Below, one piece after another: positions 32,725 through 43,621 of a DNA stretch of 64,000 nt; positions within the stretch are counted from its first letter, which is position 1; the number at the start of each line of letters is the position of its first letter. Origin of the DNA: Poecilobothrus nobilitatus (taxonomy: Eukaryota > Arthropoda > Insecta > Diptera > Dolichopodidae); NCBI GenBank assembly GCA_947095535.1, contig OX352772.1, forward strand, positions 230,189,196 through 230,253,195. Direction: 5' to 3'. Both the position numbers and the translations under genes were made by a program. The notes under the pieces were generated by a model. It made no database searches. It was not told the origin of the DNA and saw only the letters and a program-made list of their open reading frames with translations.

Positions 32725-35526
32725 TATTTACAAGCGGTAAACCGTAAACATTATTGGGATCATAATCAGATGTATCAAAAATTTGTTTTGTTTGATCAGT
32801 TTCAAGTACATCTGATTTTATATCTTCATAGAAATCTTCAGTCTTTATATTATATACAAAACTATAGGTATCCATATAATTCAATTCAATATTTGAATTA
32901 TACTTTGGTTTAATATAGTCATAGTGAAACTTATACATATGTAATTTAGAGAGCTCTAGAACTGTGAAACCTAAGTATATTAGTTTATCATATAACACTT
33001 TCAATGTATTTAATTGAACTGCAGAAAGATTTTCATTGAATATTGCAATACTATGGAAATTTGATTTCATAATTAATGATCTTGCTCCAAGATGCTTCCC
33101 TCTATTCTCCCAAGAATCGGCTATTTTAACTATTTTCGTTTTATCAACGTTTTCCATAGTCTTACCATAAACAGCATTATTTATTAATTTAAAAAAAATT
33201 TTTTCAAAAGAATTCGTTGCTAAAGCTCTATGGTTAGTATTCAAGTATAAAATTAAACAAGTGCAAGTTAATATACTTTTTTAACCAATCAGATTGTCGA
33301 AACTGTATTACTCTATGAATCTTTTCCAATACTAGACCTTGTTTTAAGCATTGTTTCAAATTTTTATAATGAATTATGTAATTTCTTTTTTCATTTAAAT
33401 CTAATAATAGTTTTTTCATTTTACCATTGGGAGGTTTTCTGTTTTCACAACAAAATGGTAAATCATTGTGAATGTCATGTAATGATTGAGGATATTTTAA
33501 ATCTACTTCCAAAACGTAACCTATTTCATAATCATCAAAAATTTCATCTATTTGAAAATCTGATGGGTTTTCAAGCCACTTAAAAGAACCGTACGGAAGT
33601 AGTTGCGACATGGCCCACCCATATAAATTATTTGCATCTAAATATATTATATATTCAGATGATTTTGCAGGGTTATATTGATCCCCCATATATTTATTAT
33701 TTGATTTAGCATATCTTTTTGAACATTGGCTAATACCTCCACGAATACTTTGTTTAAAAAAATTAAACATATTAATATCGTCAAATAATTTTAATTCTAC
33801 TTTAGTATATTTTAACATAGCATCCCATGTAAGACCTGGTAAAGTAAAATATTGAGCTGGATCTAAACTATAAATTTTAATGCAAATTTCCCTAAAATTT
33901 TCAAAAACGTCTGTCAGTAAAAAAATATCAGTTTTTAAGTAAAGCTTTAAATAATCTTTTAAAGTTTGACAATGAAAAACATCCCAAACTTTTTTAGCAT
34001 GAAGATAATCTTCATCTGAACATAAAGTATCTGTCATCTGATTTTTAAAGACTTCTTGTGGGGGTAAATAAAGTTCGTTGAGCTTTTCTATGGAATCTAT
34101 ATAATCATACGGAAAAACACCCTTTCGAATTAACAATTCTAATTTCGCATTGCTTTGAAAATGTGTTTTTAGGGTTTCTAACTTTTCTGTCTTACCTAAA
34201 TTTTCTGTCAATGATTCAAGACTGCATAAACCTATTGCATAATTTGATAATTGATTGCATAAACCTATAAGAATCTAAAAATTTTATTTGAAAATATTTC
34301 TTTGTTTCTTCAAAAAAAATAGATTTGGATACAGAAATATAATTTTCTTTGTTTAAGGGTAGAACTGAAATAGTACCCTTTACCGAATTTAACTCTTTAA
34401 ATAATAAATGAGCATCATAATTAGAAAAATTATGAAAGAATACAGGGAAAAACTTAGGTATACGAAATAATATATTACAAGGGCTATGTGCAATATATTT
34501 GCCGGTTAGATGGCAATGATCTCGTACACGATTTTCATTTGATAGAAATACTTTTTCACAAATATGACATGTTTCACTATTTGTATGATGATATTTTTCC
34601 TCTACGGTTAGTCTTTCCATTGGTTTCGGTTTTTCAATATAGTTTTCAAAAAGAAATGTATAATCTTTTATTAAAGCTGTGATGAAGTTCTTTCCGCAAT
34701 CCAATCCTAAAAAAGTTAAGAAAATTTTATAAGTTTGTTTTTTCATTTACAAATTTTATAAACCATATCTGTGAAATCTTTATATATATTTCAATTACTA
34801 TCAAATGAACCTTTGATATAATATGAAAAAGCGATCGGAATATGATTTTTAATATTTGTTGTTGATGGAATTTTAGGACTAGGTTCACATGTTGATACAG
34901 GTTCCAGCAAACTTTCTGAATCAGCATAAACTATAAATGGAACCTTAATTTTTTAATGCCAATTTTTAAATTTTAAAAATTTGTTTTCAGGGTTAGGTAA
35001 CTTGGTAATGATGTTTGTACATTCTTTTTTATGAATTTGTAAATTTTGTTGTGAAGTAAAGCCACATAAACATGTTCGACAAAAATAATTCCTGTGCTCA
35101 TGTTTAGAAAGTTGATTTTGCACTAATCTCGACAAATTGTTAACCCAAACGTAATGTGACTTTTCATTTTTTGTAATTAATTTTTTTTTTTTTTTATTTT
35201 TTTTTTAATTAAACTTTATTTTGATCCTTTTATACAGTCTTAAAATTAACTTAGCCTATAAAAAAAGTTTGAAAAAAACAGCTCTTAATATTATTGCAAT
35301 TAACATTTAAATTTGGAAAAATTTTTATGTTAATATGATTCTTAATTTTTTAAAGTTATTTAGATATAGATTAAATATTTTGTTATAACAATATTTTTGT
35401 ATTTTTTTATTAAAAAAAAAAAGGAGATTATAAAAAAATCAATATTAAATTTTTGTTTTAAGATAAAAACTTAACCTAAACTAACCTACCTAAAACTACT
35501 TAAACTAATTAGAACTAATCTGTATA

Positions 35527-37150
35527 TTATACTTGGGACTGATTATGACTATTATCCAACCACCAATAATCCTTGTTTATAAATTTGTCTCTGTCCGGTA
35601 TGGACATGTCAAATCTTAAGTTTACTCCGTTTATGTCGCCCGGGTTATATTCTATGGCTTTACATGTAGCCCGTCTATTATAGTGATATAATAGAGGGAC
35701 ATGATTTTGGTCTTGAATATAACCATTTTTATCTAAAAAGATGAAGTGCTCAGGGGCGATAAATCCCGTGAGCAAAGTCTTTTTAATGTACTCCTCATTG
35801 TGGTAAAATATATGAGATATTAAACCATTTTCTGGAGTGTTTTGTGCTCTATCATAATGTTTTCGAATCAATTTTATCAGAAAATTGTCGATTCTTATTA
35901 TGTTTGCTTCCTTGTACAAGTATTTATTGGAATAATAATGCTTGTAGTCGGATTCGGGCTTTCTACAAATATTGGTGCAAACTCTTATACACTTTCTTTC
36001 GAACTTTTTCCATTAAGCTTGCACTTACGTTGTACCATATGGGTGCACCGTATGCAATTATTGGCCTTATTAATGATTGATAACAAATTATTTTAACGTT
36101 ATTACTAATGTTTTTGTTATAAAGTATGTTTTTTGCTATCATAAAGGCCTTGTTGCCTTTAGAAATTGTATATTTGATATGTTCGGAGTAATTCAAATTG
36201 CGGTGAAGAAAAACTCCGAAATATTTAACAACTTTTTTGTTTGAAAGAGGTGTATTACTGGGAGTTTTTATAGTGAAACTTTTCCAATTTTTTTTTATGT
36301 CTGAACTAGTTTTGTCCACCGTATTACGAAATAAAACGGTTTCACTTTTGTTATAGTTCACTTTTAATTTCCAAATTTTGCAGTAGTCCAGAGTAATGTT
36401 GAACATTTTTTGAACTTTGGACTGTATGCTACTAACAATGTTGTCCGCGCAATAAACTATTATATCGTCTGCAAATGCTAGTGAGTAGGTATTACCTTTT
36501 ACACGTTCTAATAATTTTAGCAAGTCGGATATATATATTGAAAAAAGGATAGGTGCATTAACAGTTCCTTGTTGCAATCCATTTTCAATTACGAACATAT
36601 TACTACAATCATTATGGGAGGTCTGGATTAAGAATTTATTGTTATACAACATACTCTGCAGCAATGCTGTTAGGTGGTAAGGAAATTTGTAGTCATAAAG
36701 TATTTTATAAATCAGACCATCTAACCATACGGAGTTAAACGCTTTTTCGAGGTCAATTCAACATGCACCTACAGCGAAATTTTTATTTGTAAACCAACAA
36801 ATATCCGAAGTGAGCTTAGTTATAGTGTGAATCGAACTGTGTTTAAACCTAAAGCCAAACTGATTTTGAGGAATTATATCTTTTTCATTTACTAACTTTG
36901 TGATTTTATCATTTATAAGTGTTTCAAAAACTTTACTTATGTTAGGCATTAGGCTAATTGGTCTGTAATTATTAGGATTAGACGGATCTTTGCCTGGTTT
37001 TTTCAGCAATATAGTTTTCGAAATTTTCCATATTTTTGGAAAATACGAGTTGTTAATTGCATTATTAAAAAGTATTACGTATTTTGAAATTATTAAATCA
37101 CTTAAATTTTTTAATACTAAATTTGGAATTTTATCTATACCGGTTGAAGT
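35527..37150 (-). pseudogene. Non-LTR ORF2 reverse transcriptase and C-terminus
   Basis: The stretch at 37150-37010 reads KTSTGIDKIPN, the RT entry block, then 37009-36758 has NNYRPISLMPNISKVFE and NQFGFR. A TGA at about 36756 sits just before IDLEKAFNS (motif A). Frame 36664-35963 has GLQQGTVNAPILF and an intact AFADDIIVY box, then KVNYNKSETV and VKYFGVFLHRNLNYSEH (thumb). Frame 35919-35527 holds the C-terminal domain. Two or three breaks (near 37160, the TGA, and near 35940) make it a recent pseudogene. The GLQQGTVN..ILF form of the B motif differs from the usual GVPQGSVLGP, which may place it in a particular jockey-group lineage that I cannot name. Confidence 0.8.
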
Positions 37151-37436
37151 TTTATTATTTAAAGCTTAAATTTACCGCAAAGTTCAGTTTGGTTCGTGTA
37201 ATGGCTATTTTCACCACACTGTTCTGATGATTTATTTATATTCGAAAAGTTAGAAAGAGAAATACTATTTTTAATTTTTATGCCATTGCTTAATGTTGTG
37301 TTTGAATTGATTTATTTTTTCTGTTATATTGACATGAAATCTATTATTGGGAGATAAATGAATTTTGTGAGTGTTTTGTAGGTATGTACCTAATACATTG
37401 GGAATTTCTCTTTGGTCTTGCAATATAAATTTATTA

Positions 37437-38777
37437 TTAGGTATGTGATTTTTTTAATTTTGTAATATCAATGTTATTTTGTGTAAGTAAAGATATGTCA
37501 TTAGAATCTATGTGCAGGTTATTGATTTTATTAGAGTTATTTTTATGAAATATTTTATTTAGATCAGGAAACATATTATTATTTGGTTTGAGTTTTTCAA
37601 GTCGACGTTGCCAATATTTGTTGATTTCTACATTTATTTGTTGTTTAACAAGCGTTTTGATATTGTTTAAAAGACTTTTAAGTAAATTTAAATTATAAGT
37701 TGAAAAATTATATCTTTCTCTGTTAATTTTATGAATATCTTTTAATAAGCTGTTTTTTTTGTTTAATAGTATTTTTAATTTGGTGGAGTAAAATTTTTTT
37801 AAATTATTGGAAGTTTTATTTTTTGGTATAGTTTCATGCATAGTATTTAGGATTATTTCGTTTAATTGAAGGAGGTGGTAATCTATTTTTTGATTGGAAA
37901 TGTTGGAATTATCTACGATTTTATTGTTATTCGATAATTTATCTAATTTTTTTTGAAATATTCTCCAATTTGTTTTTGCAAAGTTAAAATTATCATTGTT
38001 TGGTAACTCTTCGTTTATTTTTGAAAGTTCATCATTAATAATGGTGAATGGTATGAGAATAGCGTTGTGGTCGCTATCATATGGAACAGTGTTTATTTTA
38101 TTATGAGAGTCAGAGAAACTTATTTTTATTCTCACATCAGCCAATGCAAGATCGATATAAGAGTTTGCCCGTAGTAATGTGGGTGCATCTGATAGAAGTA
38201 AATTACTCTTAAATTTTATTTTATTAGTTTCTAGCCATTTGTATAATTGTAAACATCTAGCATTATTTATGGAATTTAGCCATGACGTGTGTTTGGCATT
38301 CAAATCTCCGGTTATGATATAATAGTTATTTAAATTATTTAAATTTAATAGCATAAAAATTTTTTCTAATTCTGTTAAAAAATATTTTGAGTTTCTATTT
38401 GATGCATAAATAGAAACTATGAATAATTTTTTATTTTGTTTTAATTGTAATGATATAACAACAGGTTCGATGCATTGAAAATCATCAAAAATATCATTAT
38501 TTACAATCTTAAATTGGAAATGTTTTTTAATTCCTATGGTAACACCTCCGCCATCGAGATCACTTTTTCGATCTCTTCCAATTAAGCAATAATTGTCAAC
38601 AACCATGTGGTCGCTTGACTTAAGCTTTGTCTCGCTCGCACATATTATGTCAGGCTTATAGATCTCCAGAAAGTGCATAAAAGAGAATTTTTTATTGTAG
38701 GAGATTAATGAATTGACGTTAATTGAAATTAATTTGTAATGCAAATTAGAATTAGTCATAGTGTTGGTTGGATTCAA
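37437..38777 (-). CDS. Non-LTR ORF2 N-terminal part: APE-like endonuclease and linker
   Basis: Open 446-codon stretch. Endonuclease landmarks in order: ISINVNSL near residue 18, SETKL with the catalytic Glu (about 50), GGGVTIGIK (about 77), SIYASNRN (about 122), ITGDLNAKHTSW (about 155, catalytic Asp/Asn), SYIDLALA (about 208) and YDSDHNAILIPF (about 232, Ser-Asp-His). All catalytic boxes look kept. The second half is Asn/Lys-rich linker with KYWQRRLEKLKPN. The frame is lost at about 37436; the RT follows in the next pieces. The small upstream frame at 38973-38752 partly derives its start from Polinton sequence. Confidence 0.85.
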   Translation of the reverse strand: MNPTNTMTNSNLHYKLISINVNSLISYNKKFSFMHFLEIYKPDIICASETKLKSSDHMVVDNYCLIGRDRKSDLDGGGVTIGIKKHFQFKIVNNDIFDDFQCIEPVVISLQLKQNKKLFIVSIYASNRNSKYFLTELEKIFMLLNLNNLNNYYIITGDLNAKHTSWLNSINNARCLQLYKWLETNKIKFKSNLLLSDAPTLLRANSYIDLALADVRIKISFSDSHNKINTVPYDSDHNAILIPFTIINDELSKINEELPNNDNFNFAKTNWRIFQKKLDKLSNNNKIVDNSNISNQKIDYHLLQLNEIILNTMHETIPKNKTSNNLKKFYSTKLKILLNKKNSLLKDIHKINRERYNFSTYNLNLLKSLLNNIKTLVKQQINVEINKYWQRRLEKLKPNNNMFPDLNKIFHKNNSNKINNLHIDSNDISLLTQNNIDITKLKKSHT

Positions 38778-38952
38778 TACTCATACAGTCGAAAAGTATA
38801 TTTATTCTATCTGCGTTAGAGTTTATTTTTTTTCCTACATTGTTAATTTTTTTTTCCATTTTTTGAATGCTGTTTCTTATTTCTAATAGTATATTGCTAT
38901 TAACGTTACCAGTGTTAGTATTCTCCCTATGGCTATTACTATTGTTAGTATT

Positions 38953-39498
38953 TAATATGCATTTAATTAACATTTTTTATAATTTATTGCAAAACCATAA
39001 ACATTCACTACATACTATAGGATATATTTGATAATTTCATAACACCACATCTTTCCAATATAATATAGTCTGTTCAAAATCTAAGATCGTTAATACATGC
39101 TCCCAACAACTTCGGCGGGGTCCGATTCGGTCGTAGAGGTCCGCTTTGGTCCTGGCTAATGCCAAAGGGTCCCTTTGAAATTATACTACCAAAGCATCAA
39201 TTCCATAAATTTCTTTTAATATTCAAACCTTCCATGTTGAGATCCAAAATCTCCGAACTTAGCCTTGCCCTATGATCTTATTCCAATTCTCCGAACCAAT
39301 TCTCCGAACGATTAAATTTTTAAATTTCATAACACATATTCTCACACTCTAATTCTAAATTCAAATCCATAATACCACTCAATCATATACATAATGTATA
39401 TTTTCATTCCGTTATCGCAATTACCTTTTTAACAAGAAATTTTAATTTTTTTTCATATAAAATATATGTGCCTTACGCCTTTTGTGCCAGAACCGGCT
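38953..39498 (-). repeat. Polinton right terminal inverted repeat (outermost part)
   Basis: Reverse complement of 19332-19905. It ends outward with CCAGAACCGGCT. It carries TCCGATTCGGTCGTAGAGG at about 39121. Compared with the left it lacks about a dozen bases near 39280 and differs by single bases (CTTTGTGCCAG against CTTTTGTACCAG). Confidence 0.9.
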
Positions 39499-39502
39499 TA
39501 TT

Positions 39503-41330
39503 ATATCTACTTATATTGTTTCCTGAAGTTTGCATTATGATGTTGTTTGCATATATGTAATGTTGTAGGTTTTTAACTGTTTGTAATTTTACGCTCAGAT
39601 CACTTATATATAAGTTAAATAGTTGTACCGACAATGGAGAACCTTGCGGTATGCCGGTGTTTATTTCCTGTACCTCAGAGAATTCTCCATTTACTTGCAT
39701 AATTACTTTCCTATTGGTCAACAACGAGTTGACTGCGTTTGTTATTTTAAATCCCGCATTCCATTTTGATAAGTGTTATATCGCAGTGTTGATTTTTTTG
39801 AAGTTTTTCTTGACAAAGATATGTGAGATGTTGGCGTAGTGACATTGTTCCTCTGTTTTTGCGAAATCCGTGAACGTTGTCTGTTAATTTTGACTCAGCT
39901 AACCAATTGATTCTGTTAGAAATGATTTTTTCGAATTATTTGGATTTGTCGTTAGTAGAGTTATAAAGCGATAACTTTCGAAGAGGTTTGGATTTTTTGA
40001 TTGTTTATGTAGCGGAATCCGAACTGCCAACCTCCACCCCTGGGGAAAGACTTAGCTTAGCCAGTCTTTTTAAAGCTTAGCCAGTCCTTTAAACGTAAAT
40101 TCGTCTATGTGATTTAATATATTGTAAGAGATGTTATCGATTCTTAGAAATTTTTTTCAATGTTTTGACTGGAAGCGTTTACCATTTTAATGTTTTGACT
40201 TTCTTTGTACCTCAAAGCTACGTAATCTGCGATTTCTTTGTTATCCGTAATTAGAACTCCATTTTTTTCAATTATAATGTTTTTAAATGCGCTTTTTTTG
40301 TCAGGATTTTCCTAGCCTTTTTCCAAATGTCTGGTAGATTCTTACTGTTTATGTTGTTAGCAAATTCCTCACATTTTTTCCGCCTTGCTGAGATAATGTT
40401 CTTGCGGAGCATTGCATTTGTTTTTTTGAGTGATATAAATGTTTGCATGTCACCGGTTACTACGAGTTCTATCTATTTTTTCTTCTTCTCCTTGACAAAG
40501 TTGTTGATTGTCTGGTTATACCAAACTGGTTTATTGTTTTTTTTTATATTCGAAGTTCTTGGAATTGCTCTATTAGCTGCAGTTCTTATTGCCTTGGTTA
40601 TTGTTGCAGCTTCTTTGTTTATATTCGCAGAAAATGGATTTATTTTTTCTATTTCGATCAGTGTTTTGAGGAAAATTTCCCAGTTCGCTTTGTCTTCCTT
40701 ATATCTTGTTTTCGTTTTTACTTCTGCAGACTTTGAAAGTTGTTGGGGAAAATTTATAATTATTTGATGATGGTCGTATCCCTTTGGATTTTCTCCTGTT
40801 TTCCAATCCAGAGTGTATGCGATACTATCGTGTGCTATTGTGACGTCAATGCAAGAGCTTCCTCCAGATGGGCTAATATAAGTAGTGGAGTAGTCGTTCA
40901 AAATCAGGGTATGAGGATTATCTATAACCCAATCTTCTAACACCTTGCTCCTAGCTGTAGTGATTTTGTCGCCCCTCATTTGACTTCTTGCATTTAGGTC
41001 GCCTACTAATATCCACGGTGTTTGAATTTGTGCAATGATACTATCTAGATGTTTATTTGTAATTATTGCTTTGTGATCGAAATAGCAGTTTACTATAGTG
41101 AGTTTTTCCTTACACCCTGGTAGTTTGGTGGAAATAGCAAATACCTGAAGGTTGGTATTAATTTTTACCTCTTCGTAGTTTATTTTTTTGTTTACAAGAA
41201 AGCCTACTCCCCTACCTTATGAGGAGATACTGGTAAGATTAGATGATAGAAGTTATTGTTCGGTATTATAGCTTTCTGGCTAATGTTGGTTTCCTGTATC
41301 GCTATAATGAATCTAGGCTGATTGTTAGTC
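39503..41330 (-). pseudogene. I-like non-LTR ORF2 5' part: endonuclease and RT up to the Polinton insertion
   Basis: Minus strand: endonuclease boxes IAIQETNISQ (about 41290), ILVGDLNARS (about 41010), a CIDVTIA box (about 40850) and YDHHQIIINF (about 40775) lie in 41330-40473, with linker to about 40320. RT pieces follow: a diverged stretch at 40310-39850, then 39840-39473 with GIPQGSPLSVQLFNLYISDL and YIYANNIIMQ, where the YADD catalytic pair has become YANN. The Polinton starts a few codons later at about 39503, and the same protein resumes at 19331 with NIKRYKDGF. Endonuclease, RT and RNase H together fit an I-like element of about 5.1 kb. Confidence 0.85.
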
Positions 41331-42816
41331 GTTTTGGGATGTTATTTTTTATTATTGTGTTTTTTATTTCATTTGTTTTGTTAGTTGCTAGTGTGTTTGA
41401 TGCTTGTGCTGTACTAGTTTCCGGCTTGATCGTTGTCAATCTGCTGAGATCTTTAATTTTTTTTGTACTTTTTGGTTTTTTTAAAGCACCTTTATTTTTA
41501 TTGTTCTCTTTTGTTTTATTTTCTTCGGAATTAGTGTTGTCCATATCGTTCCATATCGTTGTCCATTATCGTTCCATTGGCGTATCGTTTGTAATTTTAA
41601 CTGAAGTCTTTGAGGTGTCCATGAGATTTGTATTTGTAATTATGTGGCTATGTGTTGTATTAAGCGTATTTGAGTTTTCTTTTTGTTTCATGATTATAAT
41701 GTCCGGTGAGTTGGGATTTGTAAGATTTGTTGAAGTACGTTGTTGTAAGTTTATAATTTGTTCGTTATTTGGGATTTCATTTTCAATATTAATTTGGGGT
41801 TGTGTATTGTTTTCGTTTTGTTTGTTCTTTTGTATCGTATATATTTCTTGGTTTAGGTTTTGTGATTGTACGTACATTGATGTAGGTTTGGGCTCGGTAA
41901 TTTGATTTTGGTTATTTGTGATTACGTTTTGCGCATTTGATCTAGATGCTCCATCTTGATCTTGACTTTTTGGGCCTATTGATTCTGCAAAACTTTTTTG
42001 CAACTGCGTTGGTTACGACCTGAAAACCCTTATAGCCTCATGTCTTGTTATTCTTTTGTCAATTTTTATACGGATTATTTCCTTTTCTTGAAGATAGGCT
42101 TCGCAGTCTCTTGAATTTGCCCGTTGGTTTGCGTTTAAGTTTAGAGCTGTGTAGTTAACGCAGGACATGTTTTGACATATGCTTTCATTCTGGTTAATGT
42201 TATCTTTAGTTTGATCAATTCCACAACTTAGACACTTGGGCGAGGTAGACTTGCACCATCTTACGGTGTGGTTAAGTTTATGGCATTCCTTACAACGTGA
42301 TGGATTAGGGTAGTATTTCAGAACTTTTAGATTCAGGAAACAAAATTTGATTTATTTTGGTGGTTCATGTTGATCAGAAGTGATACATATAGAACCTGTG
42401 TAGTTTCCACCAGGATGTTCAGCGGATTGTTTCTTTCGGTATCTATATATTTTATCAATATTGTCATTTTTCAGCTTGAGTTCATATAATATTTCCTCGT
42501 CTTCCACATTGATTAATTCGCGAGCATAAATAGTCCCTTGCGATTGATTGAGGAAGTTAGCATATTCCTCTTTCACTTTTATTTGGGTTGTATATAACTT
42601 TTCGTCTATAAATTTTTCCGCAATTGCTTTGTTCGGAAGTTCGACGATTAGGTTACCTTCACGGTTGAATTTAGCCGAAAAATTTGTGGTAATTTGTTCA
42701 ATACCTTGATTTAGGATTGTGATATTGTAATCCTGGAGAACCTTCTTTTCTTCTAGTGCCTTGAGAACTACATATTTCACTTCATCTCCATTTTTATTTA
42801 AACGATTAGTCGGCAA
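41302..42816 (-). pseudogene. I-like non-LTR ORF1 (gag-like, zinc knuckles)
   Basis: The frame at 42816-42352 encodes a 154-residue gag-like N-terminal domain (EVKYVVLKALEEKK; LIVELPNKAIAEKF; YARELINVEDEEILYEL). After a frame break near 42350, the minus strand at 42300-42130 reads a zinc-knuckle series CKECHKLNHTVRWC then CLSCG, as in I-element type gag proteins. The tail at 42003-41302 is Asn/Gln/Thr-rich, low-complexity and ends with a Lys-rich segment before the ORF2 start. Frameshifts near 42350 and 42010, and one near 41560, break it. It would bind RNA in the retroelement RNP. Confidence 0.75.
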
Positions 42817-42839
42817 AACTGGGAAATTGATTTCGTCGT

Positions 42840-43600
42840 TATCAATAAGTGGGTCATTTATTCTTCTTTTATTTTTTTCACATTTTGGAATCCTCCATCT
42901 GTTGAAGATGTGAGAATTCCAAAATAGTTCAAACCCTTCGGGGCGGCCCCGTATTAGAACCCCTCTGTTCTCTCTGTTTTGTTCTTACTTATTTTATTGG
43001 CTATCAATAAAATAAAAAGAACTGTCCGTATTGTAAGGAGGGAATACTTTGTTGCTGTAATAAATTTATTACAACAAGAAGGGAAGAGTTATTCAAGGTA
43101 AAGTAAAAATTATTCAAGGTTTTTTACTTTAAAAAATTTAATCGTGCCAATTCGTCGTATGGTTACCCTGTTGGCACCCTAAAAGGTCAACTTTTTGGAA
43201 ACTTTATTTTATTTTATTTTTTTTTGTTTTTAAATAGATTTATATTTATAATTTATATTTATTTAAATATTATTGTTTACGATAAGCAAGAAATTATTTT
43301 TTTTTTTTGACGAAAATAAAAACACTTGTTCTCTGCTTGTATATACATATATGTAAATCAAAATAGAATCCATTTTTTTTGAAAAATTTTACTTTCTGGT
43401 TTTGTTTTTTTTTAAAAATTATATTGTCAAATTTATGAATGTGTACCCACACGCCCCTGAGTAAACGTTTTATGTTTAAATTTGGCAACACTGGTCTAGT
43501 TATAAACAACTATTTTGTTGCTCTTGCTAATATATTTTAATTTAATTTATTTTTTTTGAATAAGTAATTAAAAAACCGTGATTTTTTGTGGAAGGAAAAC
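42840..43600. other. Spacer with I-like 5' leader and a palindrome
   Basis: 42840-42990 probably is the 5' untranslated leader of the I-like element (relatively GC-rich, CGGGGCGGCCCCGT at about 42941). A near-perfect palindrome CTGTAATAAATTTATTACA at about 43056-43075 is followed by a short direct repeat of TTATTCAAGGT (43092 and 43112). The rest is AT-rich up to the start of the next element; no gene seen. Confidence 0.5.
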
Positions 43601-43621
43601 TGCTACTAAAACGAAACTAAA

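Larger units (their letters stand above)
29842..35140 (-). pseudogene. Polinton DNA polymerase B, right arm, broken
   Basis: Minus-strand mirror of the left gene. The N-terminal part (35135-34750) has a CRTCLCGF...H zinc motif and keeps the exonuclease I motif (VYADSESLLEP, about 34905), which the left arm lacks. Then come VRDHCHLTGKY and FHNFSNYDAH (34746-34216), a small duplication near 34230 that breaks the frame, and 34211-33234 with RGGIS, no stop at the Tyr codon after NNK, and motif A DANNLYGWAM. A 22-base insertion at about 33245-33266 shifts the frame before motif B (NNAVYGKTMENV). Motif C reads YMDTYSF, so the second catalytic Asp is lost. A DINE-like element (31405-32724) and the foldback element (30086-31273) interrupt the C-terminal part, which ends at 29842. 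Confidence 0.9.
35165..38953 (-). mobile_element. APE-type non-LTR retrotransposon nested in the Polinton right arm
   Basis: The 3' end is an A-rich tail read as the T run at about 35165-35215. The 5' boundary is at about 38953, where Polinton terminal-repeat sequence (ATGTTAATTAAATGCATATTA) passes into AATACTAACAATAG. Inside are an endonuclease and a reverse transcriptase on the minus strand. The Polinton sequence on the two sides is not contiguous when compared with the left arm: the equivalent of about 19905-21900 is missing, so a deletion accompanied or followed the insertion. The element is 5' truncated: only the end of ORF1, if any, is present. Confidence 0.85.
19332..39498. mobile_element. 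Palindromic Polinton/Maverick, 20 kb
   Basis: Both ends start with AGCCGGTTCTGG.ACAAAAGG and are inverted copies of each other. Inward, each arm carries polymerase B, a 165-aa gene and a MEQPT gene, in mirror order; a centre of about 1.1 kb (27130-28255) is single-copy. The centre has an adenain-like protease and a capsid C-terminus, which identifies the element as Polinton/Maverick (a self-synthesising, virus-like transposon with protein-primed polymerase B). Integrase and packaging ATPase were not found in any frame supplied. The left arm also has a 112-aa gene. Later insertions: a foldback element in both arms, a DINE-like and a non-LTR element only in the right arm. It interrupts an I-like retroelement. 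A standard 6-bp target duplication is not clear; ATAT flanks both ends. Confidence 0.9.

Noticed and set aside
19332..39498. Integrase and FtsK/HerA-type packaging ATPase of a full Polinton
   Set aside because: I looked for the DDE/HHCC integrase and Walker A signatures in the frames of both arms and the centre and found none; they appear truly absent.
40327..41905. Hydrophobic plus-strand frames of 146 and 220 codons resembling membrane proteins
   Set aside because: They are antisense to the Asn/Lys-rich I-like ORF1/ORF2; complement of Asn/Lys codons gives Phe/Leu/Ile/Val codons.
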